64,000 bases of DNA from Zizania palustris. Taxonomy: Eukaryota; Streptophyta; Magnoliopsida; Poales; Poaceae. Below, in pieces: positions 1 through 10,235 of this stretch. Each line of letters starts with the position of its first letter. Position 1 is the stretch's first letter. The DNA lies in assembly GCA_019279435.1 (NCBI GenBank), contig JAAALK010000288.1, positions 70,308,329 through 70,372,328 of the forward strand. The letters run 5' to 3'. The position numbers were made by a program, and so were the translations under genes. The notes beneath the pieces are model-generated. The model did no database searches. It was not told where the DNA came from and was given only the letters and a program-made list of their open reading frames with translations.

Positions 1-2
1 GA

Positions 3-1290
3 GTGGCTCAAATGGACAATATAGTGTCAACAGAGAGAAGGGCCAGGCAAAGTTTGGAGGCTGTGAAAAAAGAGCTCGAAGCAGAGAGAATTGTGCTTCG
101 AGCAGAAGTTGAAAAGCTGCGGGCGGAGCACGCTACTGCGGGGTCCGAGCTCGTCCGACTCCAAGAGGAAGCTAGCCAGCTGTTAAACCAAAAGAACATT
201 TTGACCACTGAAAATGCTAGACTTTCTGGGGTTTTGGGCGAAGTCACTTCAACGAAGGATGCGTTGAACGAAGACAAGCTGAAGTCTGAGAAGGTGGCTG
301 TGGAAGTTATGAATCAGTTGTTAGATGTCCTGGAGTACTTCGGTACTACTGGGATACTTCCTTCTGACGATAACATCACTCTTCTGCGTCGGTTAAAAAG
401 GATCCAAGGAGTGGCGAAGCAGATGAAGACAGCGGGCATTAGATACGGAGAACTCTCCGGACAAGTGTCTGATGTTGGCCTACTTCGTTACTACGAAGAT
501 CTGGGCCGATCGATAACTCCGGACGCAGGAGGGGGCCCAATCACCTTCGACGACGAGCGACTTCTGAAACCTTCCGAAGGTGTGGCTGCTGCCTGGCGAG
601 CCTTCCAAACTTCATGGAGAGCCGAAGGTCGTTACGCGATCAAGGCTTGGATCGACGAAGGCCAACGCCAGAAGCAAGTTCGGACCCAAGCTTCGAGCAG
701 TCAGCCTCCTTCGAACCCGCAGGTTTAGAAATACCTTAGGATTTTTGGCCATGTAAAGCTTTATGCTTGTAAACATTTATCAATGAAAATCTTGTTTGTC
801 ATGTTTTTAGGCTTTGCCTTTTACGGAGGATATCGAAGTGTTAGAGCTTAACGACGAAGTTCGCTCATTATGGACCACCTTCGATCTTCTAAAAGCTTAC
901 AAACGTCCTCGATTTCTAATTCCTCGAGATGACTCCGGTGTAATTGCGCCCGAAGTAATCAAAGATATACTGTCTTATATTAAAGAGGAAGAAAAAGAGG
1001 TTAATGTAAATACTTCGTCTTCTGAAGATGTTATATGGTCTGAAGACGAAGATGAAGCTCAAAATAAAAAGCCTGACGAACTTGGAAGCTGGGAAAGGAG
1101 CCCCGAACGCCTTCGAACTTGGGCCGAGCTTCAACAAGAACAGAAGGATTTTAGAGCTTCGAAGGGGAGCAAGAGAGTTAAATGCAAAGTTATTAGAACT
1201 CCCGGCGCTGGAACTAGTCGTTCCACCCCTAGCTATAGGGACCGAAGAGGTCTTCGGTTCCTTCTTGGTATAAATACCAATTTTTCATAA
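3..1290 (+). CDS. Antisense gene of Tat element A, last two visible exons (coiled-coil protein)
   Basis: Exons are 3-722 and 811-1290, opposite in direction to the element's gag-pol. The first exon encodes a Glu/Lys/Ala-rich coiled coil over roughly residues 10-100, followed by a conserved globular part with a YYEDLG motif. A phase-0 GT-AG intron (723-810) removes an in-frame stop and joins CAG to GCT, giving a continuous frame to the stop at 1290. The last exon is acidic and contains a WAELQQEQ motif. The N-terminal exons, which in element B carry a domain resembling the Pfam 'putative gypsy type transposon' family (PF04195), lie off the left edge. Function is unknown. The homologue in element B at 24255-25555 shows the same exon layout, so this is a family feature, not a chance ORF. 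Confidence 0.72.
723..810 (+). other. Intron of the antisense gene in element A
   Basis: The donor CAG|GT is at 722/723 and the acceptor TTTTTAG|GC at 810/811, behind a T-rich tract. Removal keeps phase 0 and skips the TAG at 726-728. In element B the matching donor GT reads AT (near 24977), so the splice site looks lost there. Confidence 0.68.
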
Positions 1291-1645
1291 TGTAATCTGT
1301 AAACACATTTGTTTGAATAATGAATACCGATTTAAAATTGTCTCCATATTTACAGGCCCCTCTTTGGGTATAAGCAACTTCGAAGTGTATTCAAAGATGG
1401 TTATGCGCAAAGAAAAAACTTCGGAGTACAATTTTTGGGGGTTCGGAGCCCCTCTGTAATTTAAAGATCTTTTAAAATCTTATAAAATGTCTTCGACTAT
1501 TTGTAGTCGGAAGAATGGCAACTTAGTACCTTCGTTTTATGAAAGAAATCACTTGAGATAACTTTCAAGATACTTTAGTATCTTAGATAATTTGTCACTT
1601 TGGACTGTGTTAACAGACATTCGAAGCTCATGGCTCAAATTCTGT
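1291..1645. other. Non-coding stretch after the antisense gene of A
   Basis: No ORF is supported. The sequence aligns by eye with the region after the antisense gene in element B (25556-25840), so it is element-internal 3' untranslated sequence for both transcription directions. Confidence 0.6.
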
Positions 1646-1960
1646 TTTGCTTTAGCCACCTTTGGCTTATTTTTGCGATCTCTGTCGAACCAATGGTTCG
1701 TAGTTTGCAATGGTCTCTTTGGACTCTTTTTACGGATGTCTACCAGCCAATGGCTTGGACTCCGTATATTTTGGCCACCTTTGGCTCTTTTTGCGGAAGT
1801 CTACCAGCCAATGGCTTGGACTTCGCAGGATTTGGCCACCTTCGGCTCTTTTTACGGAAGTCTACCAACCAATGGCTTGGACTCCGTATGATATGGTTTT
1901 GGGCTCTTTTACGGATGCCTACAAGCCGGTGGCTTGGACTCCGGATTATGTCAGCCCCCA
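1646..1960. repeat. Tandem repeats, about 58-61 bp, about 5 copies, in Tat element A
   Basis: Units carry the core GGCTCTTTTTNCGGA followed by a CCAATGGCTTGGACT block. Core starts are near 1664, 1722, 1783, 1844 and 1902, spacings of 58, 61, 61 and 58 bp. The array lies between the 3' ends of pol and of the antisense gene. Tat/Ogre elements are known to carry variable tandem repeats in this region. Short ORFs here are repeat artefacts. Confidence 0.82.
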
Positions 1961-2149
1961 CGTCGGAAGCTTCGAACCAATGGTTCAAAGTCCGAAAATA
2001 CAACCCAGCTTCATGACACTTCCCTCTCGGTCGACCCCGCGGTTCCAGTGCATCCACTTGGAAGCTGGAAGTCTATGAGGGGAAGGCACTATCAGGATCA
2101 TATGCTTTATTAATTTGGAAGATGATTACAAGTGAGTTACAAGGAGTCC

Positions 2150-3281
2150 TTATGCGAAGTATCGCTTTAGGCGCTCCACATGCCAAGTATGTGCTAACTC
2201 TTCACCTTCTAAATTAGCTAACTTAAAAGAGCCAGGGCGTCCTGAACGAACAATTAGGTATGGACCTTCCCATTTATTTCCTAACTTCCCTGGCGCTATA
2301 ACGCTTCGCAGAACAAGATGACCCGGCCTTAGTTCATTGAGCTTAACCTTCGGGTCAAACCAAGCCTTCGTTTGCTGATGATACTTTGATAAATTTGCCA
2401 CAGCTCGAAGTCTTGTTTCTTCGGATAAATCTAGCGAAGCTTGTCTTTCTTCTTCAATCTCCGGTTCGGTGCTGCGAAATGATCCTCCTTTGAGCTCCGT
2501 TGGAGTCATAGCTTCATCTTCGAATAGTAGTCTGAATGGAGTAAAACCTGTGGACCTTGTTTGTGTAGTCCGAATGGACCACAAAATCTTCAGAAGCTCT
2601 TCGGTCCACAGTCCCTTTGTTAATCCTACTATCCTTCGATTTAGCCCTGACAAAATATTTCCATTGGCTCGTTCTACGGCTCCATTGGACTGAGGATGCC
2701 TCACTGCAGCAAAACATAACTGAATGCCTAGATCGTCGCAAAACTTCCTGAAGGGTTCTGCATCGAACTGTGTTCCATTATCAACTGTGAGGTATCTAGG
2801 CACTCCGAACCGGCAAATGATGTTCTTTCAGAAGAATTTCTGTACATTGTTCGAAGTGATAGCTGTTAAGGGTTCTGCTTCTACCTACTTGGAAAAATAC
2901 TCAATAGCTACCACTGCGAACTTCAGATTTCCCTTGGCTACTGGAAAGGGACCAATTAAATCCATACCCCATCTGGCCATGGGCCATACCGGAGCAATGA
3001 CTTGAAGAGCTGTTGGTGGGCGATGACTCCGTCGACCCATCCACTGGCATCCTTGACAAGTGCGGACTAAGCTCTCCGCATCAGCTGTTATTGTAGGCCA
3101 ATAAAGCCCCTGGCGAAGTGTTTTTCCTGCCAAAGCTCTAGGGGCTAAATGGCTACCACAAAGGCCTTCATGAATTTCTCGAAGAATTTCTTGGCCTTCG
3201 GCTTGAGATATACATCGGAGTAGAGGGGAACATACTCCGGCCTTGTATAAAATAACGTTGATTATTTGATAATTTCTAGCT
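2150..3281 (-). pseudogene. Integrase of Tat element A (two nonsense codons)
   Basis: Integrase inserts the reverse-transcribed DNA into the genome. The HHCC zinc-binding N-terminus is at about 3255-3040 (HEGLCGSH and CQGCQ are readable). Core residues follow in order: Asp in WGMDLIGPF, Asp in TVDNGTQF and Glu in SNGAVERANG. The C-terminal part has the gypsy GPY-like stretch (WEGPYLIV) and ends at 2150. TAG at 2885-2887 and TGA at 2828-2830 both replace Trp codons that are TGG in element B. The transition from RNase H at 3282 also loses frame, near a local duplication of AAGCTTT. No chromodomain is seen, which fits Tat. It is inactive. Confidence 0.88.
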
Positions 3282-5740
3282 TTAAGCTTTAAGCTTTAAT
3301 CTTGACAGCTGTGGCTCTTCGGGCAAATTTGTTCCTCCCTGTAAAAGTTCCATGATTGAATTTTTCCAATCTGTATTAGGAATGCAAAGAATCTCTGCAG
3401 AAGGAATTTGTGGCACCGAAGGTATATTGAGCTCCTCATAGAAAGCTTCTTCGGGCACATCCACAGCTCCGGCTGCAGCTTTTGCTAAGATGTCCGCTTG
3501 CACATTTTCTGCTCTTGGTATACTCCGTATGGAAATACCCTTGAAGTGTGCTTCGATTTTACGGATTTCTTCTAAGTACTTTGCAAGCTGTGGATGTCGA
3601 ACTTGGAAACTTTTATCTACGTGCCCTGCTACTATCTGAGAATCTGTCTTTATAATAATTCTTGTAGCCCCTAGAGCACGTGCTTTCCGGAGTCCCAATA
3701 AAATCCCTTCAGATTCCGCTATATTATTGGTAAACTTAAAGTTGAGTCTTGCGGAGTACATTGCTCTTTGCCCTGAAGGTGAAATTAACACTGCTCCGAT
3801 GCCTGCTCCGGATGCTTGGAAAGCCCCATCAGAGTAAACAGTCCAAACTCCGTCACTTGACTTCTCCGGAACTAAATTTGTAGGTGGAGTCCATTCTGCT
3901 ACAAAATCTGCTAAGACTTGCGATTTGATTGCTGTCCTTGCCAAGAAAGATATGCCGAAGGGTGCTAGCTCAACTGCCCACTTCCCAATCCTTCCAGTGG
4001 AATCTTTACTTCGAAGCATATCTCCTAAAGGATACGAAGTTGGTACAATTACATTGTGTGCCAAAAAATAATGTCTTAATTTCCTCGAAGCCATTATCAG
4101 AGCATAAACGAACTTCTCAAGTTCGGAGTATCTTGTATTAATATCTTCGAAGCTTTTCTGACACTCCGGTGTCCATGCAAAATCTTCGGACCCTTTCAAT
4201 GCTTTAAATATAGGCAAGCTTCTCTCCACAGACCTTGATAAAAACCTGCTAAGTGCTGCCAGACGCCCAGTCAGCTTTTGCACTTGCTTTAAATTTTCCG
4301 GAGGAGCCATCTTTTGTAGCGCAGTTATTTGAGTAGGGCTAGCCTCAATTCCCCTGCTTGAAACTAAATACCCTAACAACTTTCCAGCCTTAGCTTCGAA
4401 GATACATTTTTCGGGGTTAAGACGGATCCCACATGCCCGAAGGCTATTGAATGTTTCTGCTAAGTCTAGGCTATGCTGGTGCTTTAAAGCACTCTTTATT
4501 ACAATATCATCCATATAGGCCTCCACATTGCGACCTAATTGATGACCTAGAGCCTTAGCAACTAACCTTGAAAAAGTAGCCCCGACATTTCTTAAGCCAA
4601 AGGGCATTCTTACATAACAGAAGACTCCCGAAGGAGTTACGAAGCTTGTCTTGATCTCATCTTTGCGCCTCAACCATATTTGATGATAACTAGAATACGC
4701 GTCAAGGAAGCTTAATAACTCCGAACCTGCGGTGGAGTCAACCAATTGATCAATTCGGGGCATGGGGTAGGGGTCACGAGGGCATGCTTTATTCAAATAT
4801 GTGAAATCAATGCACATGCGCCACTTCCCGGAAGACTTCTTTCTGACGAAGACTGGGTTGGCTAACCATTCTGTGTGAGCCACTTCTCTGATAATCCCAG
4901 CCTTCAACAATTTCTCAACTTCGTCCTTCGCTAGAGCAGCTCTTTCTGCAGACATTTTCCGGAGTCCTTGGCGAACAGGCCGGGCCTTCGGGTTTACAAG
5001 TAAACTATGTTCAATGATGTCCCGATCGACTCCGGTGATATCTTCGTCAGACCAAGCGAAGACATCCAAATTCTCTTCTACCACCTTTTCCAAGGAGGTT
5101 GCAACTTCTGGAGGTAAATCTTTACCAAATTGAAATGTATACTCTTTACCATCTTTAACAATGACCTTCGTTGCAATTTCTCCCTCAGGACTTGGTCTCG
5201 GAAAGGACTTCTTCGAAGCTTCGGAGGAGGCTGAAAAAATTTCTTCGTTATCTTGTACATTGTTTACTTGTCTTGGATCAAGAGGGGGACCATGACCATA
5301 TTCTGCTCTCCGAGCAATAGCTTGATCTCCGAAGATAGTAAGGACTCCTGCTTGTGTGGGCATCTTCATACACAAATAATTGTGATGCGCCACAGCTCTG
5401 AACTGGTTCAGCATGCCTCTTTCGAAGATGACGTTGTAAGCACACGGGGCATCTACAACATCGAAGATTACTTCCTCAGTTCAAGCCAACAAACCATCTC
5501 CGAATGTAACTTCCAGGCCTATTTGGCCAAGTGCATCAAGCGGAGGTCCTGCGAAGCCTTGCAAAGGACGAGCCGCTGGAAGGAGATGCTTCCTGGAGAT
5601 GCACAGTTGATCGAAGGCTTGAACAAAAATAATATCTGCCGAACTACCTCCGTCAATCAGCACCCTTCGAACTTCAGTGCCCGCAATATCGGCAGTGATA
5701 ACAAGTGGATCTGCATGCGGAACTACCTGAAATAGACTCC
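3282..5740 (-). pseudogene. Protease, reverse transcriptase and dual RNase H of Tat element A
   Basis: The protease part has the aspartic-protease loop IDGGSS near 5660. RT has CIDFTYLNKACPRDPYPMPRIDQ, the FGLRN motif and the catalytic YMDD at about 4503-4517. The RT-linked RNase H is shortened by an in-frame deletion: KSFEDI is joined directly to TRYSELEK near 4142, where element B has about 80 more codons. After a linker comes a second RNase H with YSDGAFQASG, a conserved Glu, KTDSQ and a late Asp, the archaeal-type domain typical of Tat elements. TGA at 5478-5480 interrupts the protease (CGA in B, at an Arg codon). The frame ends early at 3282. Product would be processed from a Gag-Pol precursor. 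Confidence 0.88.
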
Positions 5741-6424
5741 TAGTCGACATTGGAGCCACAAATGTACCTTGGAAGTTGCTAACAAACTTCCTCTTTAGTT
5801 GCTCCCAAGACTTGATCGATCCTGGCTTTAGAGACCAAAACCATCGGAGAGCTACACCTTCGAGAGTGAGGGGGAAGCACTTCACCATAGTGTTACGCAC
5901 CCCTCACTGGCTTCTATCTCCAGAGCGAATTCTCTGGGGTCAGACCCACCGGAGTACTTGTGCAGCTTTGAGGCTTTAAACCTAGGATCGAAGGGCACCT
6001 TCTGCAGGTCCAGATGCAATGGAGACTCGTCATCGAAGGATGCATTTTCGGCCTCCTCCGGGACTTGGACAGCTTCGGGAAGGTCGCCAGCACCACCGTC
6101 TTGAGGCCCTTCTGGAGCATGAGTGGAAGCTTGAGAGCGGAGTCGATCGACAGCATCTTGCCTCCACCTTGCCACTTCATCCTGAAGTCGCGCTACATGG
6201 GTAGCCTCGTCCTCAGGAAGGTATTCGTCTCCTTCGGAGGGGAGCTCCGTGTCTCGGGAACTAGCGTAGTCGGTTTGGAGCACCGTGGAAGCAACTCGGG
6301 GGCCTCTCGGTGCTCGACGTCTGGTGGCCCCTTCGGGGGTTACCGGGATAACTGAAGGTCCTTCTCCGTTGGTCCGAGGGGACCTTCGGGGAGGATCAGA
6401 GGCTAGGCTCCGCTTGGGATGCAT
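5741..6424 (-). pseudogene. gag N-terminal half of Tat element A, fused to protease
   Basis: The ATG at 6424-6422 starts a basic, Pro/Arg-rich N-terminus followed by an acidic linker and the gag core with ALRWFWSL and FQGTF motifs. A lost G near 5908 shifts the frame compared with element B. At about 5725-5740 the gag core (MSTRSLFQV) runs straight into the protease (VPHADPLVI); element B has roughly 0.9 kb more here, including the CCHC-like knuckle. The result is a gag without its nucleic-acid-binding C-terminus. Confidence 0.82.
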
Positions 6425-6609
6425 AGCTAATTAAGATGAGGTCCAAAGATTGAGGACTACGATTGGTTTGGGAAGGCGAGGAAAGGCCTCGAGCTGCACT
6501 AGGAAGCCCCTTACCGAAGGGTGCGCAGAATCTTGAGACTCCGAAGATCCCTCCGCAAGTGCTCTTCAAAGTACAGTCAGCAGTAGAGAACTAGCTTTTA
6601 TAACTAGGT
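6425..6609 (-). other. Leader between primer-binding site and gag, element A
   Basis: Untranslated leader of the minus-strand element. No ORF and no recognised motif. Confidence 0.5.
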
Positions 6610-6627
6610 TCCCCACGGACGGTGCCA
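6610..6627 (-). promoter_or_regulatory. Primer-binding site of element A
   Basis: On the minus strand TGGCACCGTCCGTGGGGA follows the LTR end after two bases. It starts with TGG, as sites complementary to a tRNA 3' CCA do, and primes minus-strand DNA synthesis. The exact tRNA is not assigned. Confidence 0.75.
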
Positions 6628-6629
6628 AC

Positions 6630-7122
6630 TGTTGGCGTAAAAGATTACGCTAACAGTTCTCGAAGATTAAGAACTAACAAACAGAGAGTTCGCGTTGAGA
6701 ACTATCTCGAGCCTCCGAATAGGATAATAGATCAAGTAGTCCGAAATTGTGTATTGAATATCTGAGTATTCGATGCCTATTACAGGGTAAGAAGGGGAGT
6801 ATTTATAGGCAAAAATTCTAAGGAAAAGACCTATTTACCCCTCAATTACAACCGACATAGTGAAAACTATTTGGTACCCCGAATAGGGCTAAAATAGTAA
6901 AATCTATCTGGAGAAGGTAGATAAGGCAGACATCTTATCAGTCTTGCTATTTTCCATTGTAGATTCGGAGCCTTTGGAGGATGTCTTCGAATCATGAAGC
7001 TGAAGCATCCTTCGTCTTAGAAACTTCATCACCTCCGGAGATGAATGCAAGCTTTGATGCTGATAAGTCATCTTTGACTGTTAATCTCTAAAGCCCTGAG
7101 GATGAAGTATTTTCCCTCAACA
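6630..7122 (-). repeat. 5' LTR of Tat element A (493 bp)
   Basis: Bounded by TGTTGG...CTCAACA on the plus strand. It matches the LTR at 21010-21462. The minus-strand TATA box CCTATAAATACT (6797-6808) gives the orientation. The plus-strand left end forms a hairpin: TGTTGGCGTAA against TTACGCTAACA. Flanking bases 7123-7127 are GCCAC; the other flank is outside the window, so the target duplication cannot be tested. Confidence 0.88.
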
Positions 7123-8047
7123 GCCACCTTTCTCACCGCATCACATTTATTAGCGAAGTGACCATACTCACAACATTTTTGACAATCGATCTTCGACTTG
7201 TCAAACTTGTTGCGGTACTTCTTTTTTTCATTGTTGTTGTTGACAACGCCATCGGAGCCCTCATCGTTGTGCTTCTCCTCGGTAACGATGACCTCCCATT
7301 AGGCACGCATCAATCGTGTCTCATTGCATTCATAAAGCAGTTGTTGATCTCCTACCTTGTCATGATGTCGCCCCTTCAATGACTCCTCATCTGCCCTCAA
7401 GCATTCGATCACCTTTGCCATGGATATTTTTGTCATATCACCCCATTACTCGATGGTGCCGATGATGGGAAGAAACTTGTCGATGAAAGCACTAAACAAT
7501 TTCTCCACCACAACACTATCCTTCAATTTGGCACCAAGGGAGCACATCTCCCCACCAATGTGGTCAACTTCGTTGAGAATCCTGCAATGTTCTCGGAATC
7601 CTCCATGTTAAAGTGGTCGAACTCCCTCTCCAATGCTTGAACATGCATCTTCTTGACTTGATCCTCCCTGACATTATTCTCTCTAATGGTCTCCCAAGCT
7701 TCCTTCGTCATGTCCTTATCTACGATGGCTATCATCACATCATTGGGCACCACTTGGGAGATGGCAACGAGCGCTTCGTCATCCTTCTCTTCACTTGTTG
7801 AAGTCCCGCCCATGATCACCACCCACATGCCGAGATGATGTAGCATGATCATATTCGCAGCCCACAAGCTAAAGTTGGGGTCATTCAACATTAGAGGATG
7901 AATCACGACAACCCTCTCTGTCGACCGTGATGTTGTCGTTGTAGCACCAACAACATCGCCAGTGCTGCTACCACCACCAGCACCGCTTCTACCGCTGATC
8001 ACACCACTCCTTGGCATATCCTCAATCGACGACTTGTCAAACGCCAT
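7123..8047 (-). pseudogene. Ty1/copia gag, truncated by element A
   Basis: The ATG is at 8047-8045, just after the primer-binding site. The protein has a Ser/Gly-rich start, the copia gag core (LWAANMIMLHHLG; KEAWETIREN) and a CCHC zinc knuckle CX2CX4HX4C at 7184-7143 (CQKCCEYGHFANKC). A frameshift lies near 7556 (between TLVG and GEMCS), with further stops near 7445 and 7300. Only about 20 bases after the knuckle the sequence runs into the LTR of A, so protease and the rest of pol are absent. Gag would form the virus-like particle that packages the RNA. Confidence 0.82.
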
Positions 8048-8056
8048 CACTTTGAA

Positions 8057-8068
8057 GCTATGATACCA
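8057..8068 (-). promoter_or_regulatory. Primer-binding site of the copia fragment
   Basis: The minus strand reads TGGTATCATAGC, one base off TGGTATCAGAGC, the usual plant copia site complementary to initiator tRNA-Met. It lies two bases from the LTR end at 8071. Confidence 0.85.
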
Positions 8069-8070
8069 AT

Positions 8071-8570
8071 TGTTGGTCCAGACTCCTCCCTAGCACTTAA
8101 CACACACGCACAAAATAAGAAGAACATGTGTTGCACACTAGCGCAAGTGTAAGAGGTATTTCTCACTCTCATTAATCACCTTAGAGCCCTCACTTAATTA
8201 ACTCAAGTACATGGTTTAAATATCCACAAGAGCAAGCCCTCACGTCTCGCACCCACGAAGAAAATATGGCCGCACACTCTACGAGAACGCACACAAGTTC
8301 AACCATGCATGCAACTCACTGGCTGCATGCACAACTAATTACTTCACCACTAATCACCTGCATGCAAATCCCTCCACCACACACAAGAGAGTACCAATTG
8401 CATGCAGAACATTCACTAACTGAATCCATTCCTTGTGCTAATTTGACATAGCCACTCCTCCAAGTTAATGCACGCACAAAGAATTCAAAATCAAACTAAC
8501 CACACATGCACGCGCCACCTACACACACGACACAAAATTGTAAAAAACAAGATTAACTCAAACATCATTG
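8071..8570 (-). repeat. 5' LTR of the copia fragment (far border approximate)
   Basis: The internal border is exact: TGTTGGTCC at 8071 on the plus strand next to the primer-binding site. A minus-strand TATA-like GATATTTAAACC lies near 8212-8223. The outer border is not clear; I place it before the MITE at 8592. No second LTR copy is in the window. Confidence 0.62.
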
Positions 8571-8591
8571 TATTAGATAGTGTGAAGACTT

Positions 8592-8714
8592 TGATGTCTT
8601 ACTTAAGACATGGTGTCACCATGATGTTTCTATTTTTATTCTCTATCTTCATTAATTTAGTTGTCATATCAGATTTTTGTTTATGTGTCTACTCATTAAA
8701 TACTTAAGACATCA
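8592..8714. mobile_element. Small MITE-like element (123 bp)
   Basis: Perfect 10-bp terminal inverted repeats TGATGTCTTA (8592-8601) and TAAGACATCA (8705-8714) flank an AT-rich, non-coding body. Family unknown; a target duplication is not obvious. Confidence 0.5.
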
Positions 8715-8744
8715 GCTAAGATGGAGAGTTGAAGTGGAGGGTCG

Positions 8745-9290
8745 CACTACCACATAAACGGTCTTTAGTGACGTAGCTTTACTGATGGATAAAGACGTGC
8801 ATCAGTAATACACTTATAGTGATAGACTATTTTACACATGTTAGTAATGCTGGATTATTAGTGACTCGTCCAGATTGGACCCGTTGCTAAACATGGAGCA
8901 CTCTCATTAGTAACAGGTCACGGTATGACCTATCACTAAAGATGGGGCACCCCATTAGTGATGGGTGGTAGTACCACCCATCATTAGAGGGTGTGACATT
9001 TAGTGATGCTTGTTGTTTTACCTATGTCACTAAAATGCCTACAACCTTAAGGCCACCATTAGTAGGGATAACCATCACAAATGATAAGTATATAAGGACC
9101 TTAGACATTGAGATCCACACTTATTGCTCTCAATTGTCGTTACTGTATTTGGAGAATAGTGGGGAGATGCTGTCAAAATTCTCTCTAAAACTGTACGGGA
9201 CCACGGGCCAGCTACGTGGTCCGCACATTCCCGGATGGGATTTAAGACCTATCCTTGCCCATTAGTGCTCAAAGTTGAGCATACTATAAT
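8745..9290 (+). repeat. Left subterminal repeat region of the CACTA element
   Basis: Repeated TAGTGA/TCACTA motifs in both directions, including a perfect hairpin at 8959-8983 (arms TGATGGGTGGTA and TACCACCCATCA around one G). Such arrays bind transposase in CACTA elements. Confidence 0.75.
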
Positions 9291-9373
9291 TACGATAAAT
9301 CATAAACTTAGATATATATATAATGGTTGTTTTATTATTCAATAATTTTTAGATTTCAACAACAAGGAGATGT

Positions 9374-9590
9374 ATGTATCTTGATTGTCATACTTGCAAT
9401 GAATACTTCAATGAGGTGAAGTTTTTCATAAGTACTGCTAGAGTAGACATGGAAGCTAATAGAAAAACTACAACGTGGTGTCTTTGCTATGATTGTAGGA
9501 ACGAGAAGAAGTTTACAAATTCAAAATATGTGTATGACCATTTGCTAAGATATCGATTTGTTGATAGCAAAATTTGGTTAGGCCCAAGCC
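9374..9590 (+). pseudogene. CACTA transposase-associated domain, fragment
   Basis: The translated stretch has the spacing of the plant transposase-associated N-terminal domain: an EYFNEVKFF segment, a Cys pair (CLCYDC), then a VYDHLLRYRF segment and a terminal W. This Cys-rich domain precedes the catalytic part in plant CACTA transposases. It breaks off at about 9575, where a gypsy LTR begins; no catalytic transposase part follows in the same frame. Its strand matches the left-end orientation of the surrounding CACTA element. Confidence 0.62.
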
Positions 9591-10235
9591 CAACGGCATG
9601 GTCAACAAAAGTCAAAAGAGTTCGGTCAAAGGTTGGTCAAATAAGCTCATCCGTATTGTTATACGTGGTCAGATATGAAAGAGCCGATAAAGATGAAGAA
9701 GATAGATAAATCCAGAATCGGGTATGATGCAATCATAGTGGACAACAAGTCTTTGGACTATAAATATGTATCAATGAGTGAGGTTATGAACATATACAAC
9801 TACAACCACAAAACTACTATCGACGCATCGCCACCCTTGGTTTCAAAGGTTAATCCTGATGAGACTTGGCACTCGAAGCTGGGTTACATCGCTTTGATCT
9901 CCAGTGAAGAGGTGAGCTTCATCACCCCAACGATCATATCGACTAGATCTATGTCTTTACAGGCTACATCATTTCAATCATTTAAAGCATTGGCTTGGTC
10001 AGTACGATCGCCGATTTATCTTGGCGTATTTGCTAGGTCTAGGGTTGCATCGCTACGATCTCTTAGATTAATGTAAGTTGGGTATCGTGGTTTGAGACTT
10101 CATCGGTTGAGTCTAACATCTCGATGTATTGTATCTGATTTATATTGTACACCATTCATCTGAATAAAGCATGCCCGATATGTTAAAGTACTGTTAATTA
10201 TTTGTGATTTGGCAATTGTCTTGGTTAGGTCCGAT
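9575..10235 (+). repeat. LTR-like direct repeat, left copy
   Basis: Starts TGGTTAGGCCCAAGCC and matches 12593-13256 by eye along its length. It has a plus-strand TATA box (CTATAAATATGTA near 9757) and a polyadenylation signal AATAAAGC near 10163, the usual LTR order. ORFs within it are not genes. Confidence 0.72.

Larger units (their letters stand above)
1..7122 (-). mobile_element. Tat-lineage Ty3/gypsy retrotransposon A (3' end off window)
   Basis: The element reads right to left: 5' LTR 6630-7122, primer-binding site 6610-6627, gag and pol 6424-2150, a tandem-repeat block about 1646-1960, then a plus-strand antisense gene 3-1290. The 3' LTR must lie left of base 1. Assignment to the Tat lineage rests on the gypsy order protease, RT, RNase H, integrase, the second RNase H domain after RT, and the antisense gene between pol and the 3' LTR, all known Tat traits. 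The copy is dead: it has a frameshift, three nonsense codons, a gag-to-protease deletion and an RNase H deletion. It lies inside an older copia gag gene at its right border. Confidence 0.88.

Noticed and set aside
7158..7801. Plus-strand ORFs opposite the copia gag
   Set aside because: Shadows of the minus-strand gag, which has the zinc knuckle and core motifs.
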